NCBI RefSeq assembly: GCF_031581025.1
Contig: NZ_JAVLCA010000048.1
DNA: 17,490 nt
Origin: Salibaculum sp031581025
Lineage (GTDB): Bacteria; Pseudomonadota; Alphaproteobacteria; Rhodobacterales; Rhodobacteraceae
Direction: 5' to 3' (one strand)
Shown here: positions 13,864 to 17,490 of the stretch, piece by piece
Numbering within the stretch: the stretch's first letter is position 1
How the letters are laid out: each line of letters opens with the position of its first letter
Notes under the pieces: model-generated
What the model was told of the DNA's origin: nothing
What the model saw: only the letters and a program-made list of their open reading frames with translations
Databases searched by the model: none
Position numbers and translations under genes: made by a program

Positions 13864-14421
13864 TCACGCCCCCATCCGCCGGCTGTAGGTCCAGGTGCGC
13901 ACGATCGCGCCGCGCGCCACGCAAAAGGCCTCGGCATCACCCAGGTAGTCGAAGCCCGCGTTGGTCAGAACCCGGGCCGAGCCGGGATTGTCCTGGAAGA
14001 CCTCGGCAAAGACCTGCGTGGCCCCGTGGGGATTGGCCGCCAGCAGCGCCTCGACCGCTGCCGTGGCGATGCCAGCGTTCCAGAAGGCAGGCGCGACCCA
14101 GAAGCGGATTTCGGATTGTTGCCGGTCCATGCGTTCCAGCTTGAGGATACCCATGACCTCGGCATGGCCCAGCCGGGCGCCGTCAATCACCCAGACATCC
14201 ACCGAATGCTCGGGATCGGCGGCGGTACGCAGCAGCGACTCGACGGTGCCGGGGGGCAGCGGATGGGGAATGTCGCGGGTCATGCGTGCCACCCGTTCAT
14301 CCCCGGCATAAAGCTCGATCAGGCCGGTATCCGAGCGCCGCATGGGGCGCAGTAAAAACCGCTCACTGGCGATCTCGGCGGCCCTGTCGGGCCCCTGGGG
14401 CAAGTGCTTGTCGATTATCAT
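13864..14421 (-). CDS. GNAT family N-acetyltransferase (RimJ/RimL type)
   Basis: A 185-residue acetyltransferase of the Acetyltransf_3 (RimJ/RimL-like) group, expected to use acetyl-CoA on an unknown amine, possibly a protein N-terminus. The order SERFLLRPMRRSDTGLIELY (19-38), VARMTRDIPHPLP, VWVIDG, VMGILKLERMDRQQSEIRFWV, APAFWNAGIATAAVEALLAA and VFAEVFQDNPGSARVLTNAGF is characteristic; the last covers the CoA-binding loop and the conserved Asn-Pro-S-x-x-V-L-x-x-x-GF motif. The ATG at 14421 has a strong GGAGGAG, which sits in the loop of a perfect hairpin. The gene lies between the rplU-rpmA terminator and obgE, a position where roseobacters often carry such a gene. Confidence 0.9.
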   Translation of the reverse strand: MIIDKHLPQGPDRAAEIASERFLLRPMRRSDTGLIELYAGDERVARMTRDIPHPLPPGTVESLLRTAADPEHSVDVWVIDGARLGHAEVMGILKLERMDRQQSEIRFWVAPAFWNAGIATAAVEALLAANPHGATQVFAEVFQDNPGSARVLTNAGFDYLGDAEAFCVARGAIVRTWTYSRRMGA

Positions 14422-14443
14422 CGGCTTTCCTCCTCCGAAAGCC
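14421..14443 (-). promoter_or_regulatory. Hairpin presenting the Shine-Dalgarno of the GNAT gene
   Basis: In the transcript GGCUUUC-GGAGGAG-GAAAGCC forms a perfect seven-base-pair stem (14443-14437 with 14429-14423) whose seven-base loop is exactly the Shine-Dalgarno. The ATG follows after one base. The stem would hold the spacer between ribosome-binding site and start codon in double-stranded form, so it may regulate initiation. Confidence 0.5.
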
Positions 14444-14500
14444 CGGGGGGCAATTTCAAGAAATGGCGGCGACCGGACCGGAGCGCAAGCCGCGTGAACG

Positions 14501-14532
14501 AAAAAGGGATCGGCGGTTTCGCCGATCCCTTT
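14501..14532 (-). terminator. Rho-independent terminator of rplU-rpmA
   Basis: AAAGGGATCGGCG (14503-14515) and CGCCGATCCCTTT (14520-14532) form a perfect 13-base-pair stem with a four-base loop. On the minus strand the stem ends in TTTTT (14505-14501), a proper T-tract. It lies 30 bases after the rpmA stop and is the clearest intrinsic terminator in the window. Confidence 0.92.
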
Positions 14533-14561
14533 CAAATGTTTTGAAACCTGTCGGGTCCGGC

Positions 14562-14831
14562 TTATTCGGCGGCCTCCGCCGCGGGCTGTACGGAAATGAA
14601 GGTGCGCCCCTTCAGACCCTTGTGAAAGGTCACATTGCCCTCGACCGTGGCGAAGATCGTGTGATCCTTGCCTTGGCCGACGCCCTGACCGGGCCACCAC
14701 TTGTTGCCCCGCTGGCGCGCGATGATGTTGCCGGGAATGACGGTCTCGCCGCCATATTTCTTGATGCCAAGGCGGCGACCGGCAGAGTCGCGACCGTTGC
14801 GGGATGAACCGCCTGCTTTCTTGTGTGCCAT
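14562..14831 (-). CDS. rpmA: 50S ribosomal protein L27 (bL27)
   Basis: bL27 of the large subunit, whose N-terminus reaches towards the peptidyl-transferase centre. The 89-residue product begins MAHKKAGGSSRNGRDSAGRR and contains YGGETVIPGNIIARQRGNKW and PGQGVGQGKDHTIFATVEG, all standard. There is no N-terminal pre-sequence of the kind found in Firmicutes. The start lies 22 bases after the rplU stop, and the two genes end together at the terminator at 14501-14532. Confidence 0.98.
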   Translation of the reverse strand: MAHKKAGGSSRNGRDSAGRRLGIKKYGGETVIPGNIIARQRGNKWWPGQGVGQGKDHTIFATVEGNVTFHKGLKGRTFISVQPAAEAAE

Positions 14832-14853
14832 CCGTGTCTCTCCTCTCGGTCTC

Positions 14854-15504
14854 TTACTTGACCATGTCCTTGGCCTGATTCACCCAGCCTTCACGCTCGA
14901 TCCGGCCCTTGAAGCTCAGCTTCTCATCCATATCAGCAATGTCGGCCTCGGTCCACGCCGCGATCTGGGCGAAGGTTGTCACGCCGGCGGCGTTCAACTT
15001 CTTCTCCAGGGCGGGGCCCACGCCGGACAGCTTCTTGAGGTCGTCGCTTGCCGCGGTGTCACCCTCGGGGGCTGACGCAGGGGCTGTCTCGGCCGTCTTC
15101 TTCGGCGCGGCTTTCTTGGCGGGCTTGGCAGCCTTGGACGCGGCATTGGCCACGACGCCCGCACCACCCAGAGCGGCCTTGACGCCCGAGGTCTCGGCAC
15201 CCTTTTCTAGGATATCCGTGATGCGCACCAGCGTCAGCTGCTGACGATGCCCGCGCGTGCGCTGCGAGCCGTGCTTGCGGCGGCGCTTGACGAACTTGAT
15301 CGTCTTGGGGCCCTTGATCTGGTCGATCACCTCGGCCTGGACCCCGGCGCCCGCGACCGTCGGGGTGCCGACGGTGCCGTCAACCATCAGGACATCGTTG
15401 AACTGAACCGTCTCGCCGGCTTCGGCGGCGATCTTCTCGACACGCAGAACGTCACCCGAGGTGACCCGATACTGCTTGCCGCCGGTCTTCATAACCGCGA
15501 ACAT
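14854..15504 (-). CDS. rplU: 50S ribosomal protein L21 (bL21) with C-terminal helix-3-turn-helix extension
   Basis: The first 103 residues are a normal bL21: MFAVMKTGGKQYRVTSGDVL, then VQAEVIDQIKGPKTIKFVKR and KHGSQRTRGHRQQLT. A usual bL21 stops there (E. coli 103), but this one has 216 residues. Residues 104-152 form a linker rich in Ala, Lys and Pro (SKAAKPAKKAAPKKTAETAP). Residues 153-216 form a helix-hairpin-helix domain (DDLKKLSGVGPALEKKLNAA, then TTFAQIAAWTEADIADMDEK) of the H3TH type known from 'predicted flap endonuclease-like' proteins. I believe longer L21 proteins of this kind occur throughout Rhodobacteraceae. The ATG at 15504 follows AAGGAAGAG. An upstream ATG 23 codons earlier adds only Arg-rich sequence from the leader. 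Confidence 0.96.
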   Translation of the reverse strand: MFAVMKTGGKQYRVTSGDVLRVEKIAAEAGETVQFNDVLMVDGTVGTPTVAGAGVQAEVIDQIKGPKTIKFVKRRRKHGSQRTRGHRQQLTLVRITDILEKGAETSGVKAALGGAGVVANAASKAAKPAKKAAPKKTAETAPASAPEGDTAASDDLKKLSGVGPALEKKLNAAGVTTFAQIAAWTEADIADMDEKLSFKGRIEREGWVNQAKDMVK

Positions 15505-15542
15505 GCGTCTCTTCCTTTTGCTTCCGCGTCCTGTGGTCCCCG

Positions 15543-15635
15543 CCCGTGCGGGTGTTGCGGGCCTTGCGCCCACCTCGGACAGCGCCCCGTGCGGGGTCTC
15601 TGTTCAAATGCGAAACCGGTGCGCCCTGCACCGGT
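15543..15635 (-). promoter_or_regulatory. Structured 5' leader of rplU-rpmA
   Basis: The proposed transcript starts near 15635 and runs about 130 bases before the rplU ATG. It can form three hairpins: ACCGGTGC-5 nt-GCACCGGT right at the 5' end (15635-15615), CCCC-GCAC-GGGG (15596-15585) and CCC-GCAC-GGG (15552-15543). The last two share the same GCAC loop. Such a leader could be bound by a ribosomal protein for feedback control, but I recognise no known family. Confidence 0.4.
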
Positions 15636-15641
15636 CGCGCG

Positions 15642-15670
15642 GCTATGCACCAGCGACACGCCGCAGTCAA
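15642..15670 (-). promoter_or_regulatory. Likely sigma-70 promoter of rplU-rpmA
   Basis: On the minus strand TTGACT (15670-15665) is followed after 17 bases by CATAGC (15647-15642). The -35 matches consensus at 5 of 6 positions and the spacing is ideal. It resembles the rplM promoter in this window (TTGACT -35). Confidence 0.6.
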
Positions 15671-15754
15671 GAGCCTGCCAAGCCCTCGCGCCTCTCGGCC
15701 GCCGCTGCTGCACCGACCGGACGGTCAGCGTGCATCACGCACCCCGGCCCGGCT

Positions 15755-16597
15755 CTACAGATCACGCGCAGCCATCGTCCGCGCCACCGCGCGCCCCAGG
15801 GCCCGGCTGATGTCCTCGAATTCACCGTCAAAGGCGTCGAACAGCACCCGGTTGATCCGCTGGCCCGGCCCGGTTTCGGCGAAGTCGGCATAGGCCCTCA
15901 GGTCGGCCTCGTCCAGCGGCTGGTAGGCCAGCAGCGTGAAGCCATAGACCCATTCGGTCGTGCTGGTGCGGATCTCGGGCTCCTGCGCCCAGACATCCGA
16001 AAGGATGCGGTCCTCGCTCATGTCGCCGCCCAGGGCGCCGCCCTCGGACAGGCCCAGGAGGAAGGCATAATTCGCGTTCATCGCGCCCATGACGTTGCGC
16101 TCGATCAGGTCGTTGGCCTGCACGAAACGCGCGGCCAGGCGATAGCGCGGGGTCTCGTCGGCCATGGCGAGGGCGGCCCGTTCGCGCGCGGCCTCCTCGA
16201 CATCCTCGTCCAGCAGGGCCTCGCGCGCGCTCAGTTCGAGGGCAATCACCTCGCGGCCCAGATCGGAGCGGTAGAAGGCGTGCAGCGCCTCAAGATCGGC
16301 CCCCTCCAGCCCGGCCACGAAATCCTCCCGGATGTTCTCGACCATGCGGTCGGTCTCGTAGATGCCGGCCACGGTGGAGGTCCAGTCGCGGCTTGGACTG
16401 CCGCCCAGCATGTCCCGGGCGAGGGTCTCGCCGTAGTCCAGCCCCTCTTGCTGCATCACGGCGATCATCTGCGGCAGCTTCATCCGCTCGAAAAGCGCCG
16501 CTGCGTCCCGCTCCTGTGCCGCCATTGGCGTCGCAACGACGGCCAGAAGCGCAAACACAATGGCAGGCAGGGCGGCAGGACGACGGCAGCGCGGCAT
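15755..16597 (-). CDS. Secreted DUF2059 domain protein
   Basis: A 280-residue protein of unknown function. The N-terminus is a signal peptide: basic MPRCRRP, a hydrophobic stretch LPAIVFALLAVVA and a cleavage-like TPMAAQ before ERDAAA, so it is probably periplasmic. The mature part is acidic and largely helical. It contains a DUF2059 pattern (LEGADLEALHAFYRSDLG, then REVIALELSAREALL) and a more divergent second copy near residues 225-265 (YQPLDEADLRAYADFAETG, PGQRINRVLFDAF). The ATG at 16597 is chosen because TGGAG lies six bases before it; an ATG four codons earlier lacks such a site and a more distant one precedes the promoter. It is a single-gene unit. Confidence 0.85.
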   Translation of the reverse strand: MPRCRRPAALPAIVFALLAVVATPMAAQERDAAALFERMKLPQMIAVMQQEGLDYGETLARDMLGGSPSRDWTSTVAGIYETDRMVENIREDFVAGLEGADLEALHAFYRSDLGREVIALELSAREALLDEDVEEAARERAALAMADETPRYRLAARFVQANDLIERNVMGAMNANYAFLLGLSEGGALGGDMSEDRILSDVWAQEPEIRTSTTEWVYGFTLLAYQPLDEADLRAYADFAETGPGQRINRVLFDAFDGEFEDISRALGRAVARTMAARDL

Positions 16598-16624
16598 GGC
16601 GAACTCCATTTTCGATACAGCGCG

Positions 16625-16653
16625 TTGATAGGGCACAGCCCCGCGCATTCCAA
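16625..16653 (-). promoter_or_regulatory. Likely promoter of the DUF2059 gene
   Basis: On the minus strand TTGGAA (16653-16648) and TATCAA (16630-16625) are 17 bases apart, each matching consensus at 4 of 6 positions. The leader would be about 21 bases and includes the TGGAG Shine-Dalgarno. Confidence 0.45.
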
Positions 16654-16703
16654 GGCAAGGCACGTCAAACACCATCGACATGACGCGATTGTCAGGAAAG
16701 GGG

Positions 16704-16732
16704 TTGCACAGCCCGCACCACCGGATTATTCC
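16704..16732 (+). promoter_or_regulatory. Possible promoter of tRNA-Ser
   Basis: TTGCAC (16704-16709) and TATTCC (16727-16732) are 17 bases apart and would start transcription about ten bases before the mature tRNA 5' end. Both elements match consensus at only 3 of 6 positions, so position is the main support. Confidence 0.35.
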
Positions 16733-16750
16733 GCCGGACCAGACCCCCGC

Positions 16751-16840
16751 GGAGAGGTGCCGGAGTGGTCGAACGGGGCGGTCTCGAAAACCGTTGACCC
16801 TTCACGGGGTCCCAGGGTTCGAATCCCTGTCTCTCCGCCA
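16751..16840 (+). tRNA. tRNA-Ser (anticodon CGA), CCA encoded
   Basis: A 90-base class II tRNA. The acceptor stem GGAGAGG pairs with TCTCTCC, followed by discriminator G and an encoded CCA. The anticodon stem GCGGT/ACCGT encloses the loop CTCGAAA, giving anticodon CGA (16785-16787), which reads UCG serine codons. The variable arm between the anticodon and T stems is long (TGACCCTTCACGGGGTC region), as serine tRNAs require. The T arm is CAGGG-TTCGAAT-CCCTG. The gene stands alone. Downstream lie only hairpin-rich non-coding DNA and an IS remnant, consistent with tRNA 3' flanks being integration hot spots. Confidence 0.96.
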
Positions 16841-16904
16841 CATCTTTCGTGCAAACTCCTCATATCGGTCGACTTTCTGTTGAGCTGGATCGTCAAGGTA
16901 CGAA

Positions 16905-16939
16905 ACGCGGTACATTTTGGCGCTTGAGCTGTACCGCGT
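16905..16939. repeat. Perfect 10-bp inverted repeat downstream of tRNA-Ser
   Basis: ACGCGGTACA (16905-16914) and TGTACCGCGT (16930-16939) are perfect reverse complements around 15 bases. No T-tract follows. It may be a tRNA 3' processing or termination stem, a repressor operator, or a relic of a mobile element end. Confidence 0.7.
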
Positions 16940-17127
16940 GGTCGGAGCCTAGCGTATCGCGGGGATCGAGTCAGCGGGCGTGTCGGGCCGGACGTGTCCA
17001 CGGGGTCTGCGTTTTCGGTATACAATGATCATGGTTGTCCCGCCGCCGTTGGGCGCGGCGGGGGTTGGGTGTGTGGTCACTGGTTTTTTCAAATCGTGCG
17101 CGCGCAGGGCCTGCGGCCCTGTCGCGG

Positions 17128-17153
17128 GGGCTCCGGACGTGTGTCCGGAGCCC
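17128..17153. repeat. Strong 11-bp hairpin, preceded by a 7-bp hairpin
   Basis: GGGCTCCGGAC-GTGT-GTCCGGAGCCC is a perfect 11-base-pair stem with a four-base loop, extendable by G-U pairs. CAGGGCC-TGC-GGCCCTG (17105-17121) lies just before it and CCCGCCGC-8 nt-GCGGCGGG (17039-17062) further upstream. A tract of G and T follows on the plus strand rather than T alone, so termination is possible but not certain. Confidence 0.65.
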
Positions 17154-17202
17154 TTCGGGTTGGTGGGTTGGTTGGGGGGCGTGTCCGGCGCGGGGCGACG
17201 CG

Positions 17203-17490
17203 ATGGCTCACCATCAGCTTCAGCGTGACGGGCACGACATCGCGCGTTGCACCGTGGAGCAGCTCATGCACCTTCAAGGATTACAAGGGGTTGTGCGCGG
17301 CCAGAAGAAGACAACCATCCCCGATCCAGCGCAGCCTTGCCCCCGATGACAAGGTCAACCGGCAGTTCGTGGCGACCATGCCCGACCAGCTCTGGGTATG
17401 GGATTTCACCTATGTGTCGACATGGGCGGGGATGGTCTACGTCGCCTTCGTCATCGATGTCTTCGCGCGCAAAATCGTGGGCTGGCGCGT
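17203..17490 (+). pseudogene. IS3-family transposase OrfB remnant, 5'-truncated and frameshifted, continuing past the window
   Basis: Two frames together give an IS3-type OrfB. The first (17203-17346) reads HHQLQRDGHDIARCTVEQLM and then TTIPDPAQPCPR and ends at a TGA (17347-17349). The second, in the next frame from 17348, reads DKVNRQFVATMPDQLWVWDF and TYVSTWAGMVYVAFVIDVFA, the start of the rve/DDE integrase core. One extra base near 17346 explains the break (CCCCGATGAC in place of CCCCGTGAC). The Asp in WVWDFTYV is the first catalytic residue; the usual Ser before it is Trp. The second Asp and the Glu would lie beyond the window. OrfA, the OrfB N-terminus (usually about 50-60 residues before HQLQR) and the left inverted repeat are missing, so this copy looks dead. 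Confidence 0.8.

Larger units (their letters stand above)
16841..17202. other. Non-coding, hairpin-rich interval between tRNA-Ser and IS remnant
   Basis: About 360 bases in which I find no credible gene: the open frames here have no Shine-Dalgarno or family resemblance, and one is the antisense of the tRNA. The interval contains a 10-bp inverted repeat (16905-16939), GC-rich hairpins at 17039-17062, 17105-17121 and 17128-17153, and a G-rich tract (17157-17179). The part up to about 17030 is visibly less G+C-rich than the genes, which suits acquired or decaying DNA. Confidence 0.6.

Noticed and set aside
15728..15740. GCGTG-CAT-CACGC hairpin after the DUF2059 gene as a terminator
   Set aside because: Only five base pairs and no T-tract; too weak to call.
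16821..16840. Possible attachment site at the 3' end of tRNA-Ser
   Set aside because: No second copy of the tRNA 3' sequence and no integrase gene are visible in the window.
16726..17025. Minus-strand open frame of 99 codons containing GGETGIRTLGPREGSTVFE
   Set aside because: This is the antisense translation of tRNA-Ser, a well-known source of false proteins in databases.
1..17490. CRISPR array, toxin-antitoxin pair, phage or defence genes
   Set aside because: No regularly spaced direct repeats and no matching protein families were found; the window is mostly core metabolism and translation.

Overview
The window is about two thirds G+C, and almost every gene in it is a conserved housekeeping gene of an alphaproteobacterium. 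The gene content and style point to Rhodobacteraceae (Roseobacter group): an L21 with a Lys/Ala/Pro-rich C-terminal extension, ChpT of the CtrA phosphorelay, an olsB-olsA ornithine-lipid pair, DUF3553 and DUF2059 proteins, heme A synthase of the Cox15 type, and a hairpin-rich intergenic element typical of the group. This assignment rests on recognition of protein families, not on a database search.

Layout. Positions 1-2570 are on the minus strand: rpsI (last two bases of its stop lie outside the window), rplM, a TehA/SLAC1-family anion channel with an FNR/FixK-like box upstream, and a PaaI-like thioesterase. Divergent from it is an enoyl-CoA hydratase-like gene (2641-3426, +). A three-hairpin intergenic element separates that gene from carboxypeptidase Taq (M32) and heme A synthase (minus strand, probably one operon), followed by trmJ (minus). 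A ThiE/TenI-like gene (7138-7764, +) diverges from trmJ and converges on olsB-olsA (minus). A DUF3553 gene (minus) and chpT (+) start from the same CATG palindrome, and chpT ends in a CTAG that also ends proA. From 10331 to 14421 (minus) lie proA, proB, obgE and a GNAT acetyltransferase. Then come rplU-rpmA with a clear terminator, a secreted DUF2059 protein, tRNA-Ser(CGA) on the plus strand, about 360 bases of hairpin-rich non-coding DNA, and a truncated, frameshifted IS3-family transposase running off the window end.

Functional picture. The genes serve translation (S9, L13, L21, L27, TrmJ, tRNA-Ser, ObgE), proline synthesis (ProB, ProA), respiration (heme A), membrane lipids (OlsA/OlsB) and cell-cycle/phosphorelay signalling (ChpT). 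I see no phage, CRISPR, toxin-antitoxin or defence locus. The points most worth a second look are small: the L21-H3TH fusion and its structured mRNA leader, the CATG/CTAG overlaps at both ends of chpT, a hairpin with the Shine-Dalgarno in its loop before the GNAT gene, the FNR-like box before the anion channel, enzyme homologues that have lost catalytic residues, and the inverted repeats and G-rich tract between tRNA-Ser and the IS remnant.
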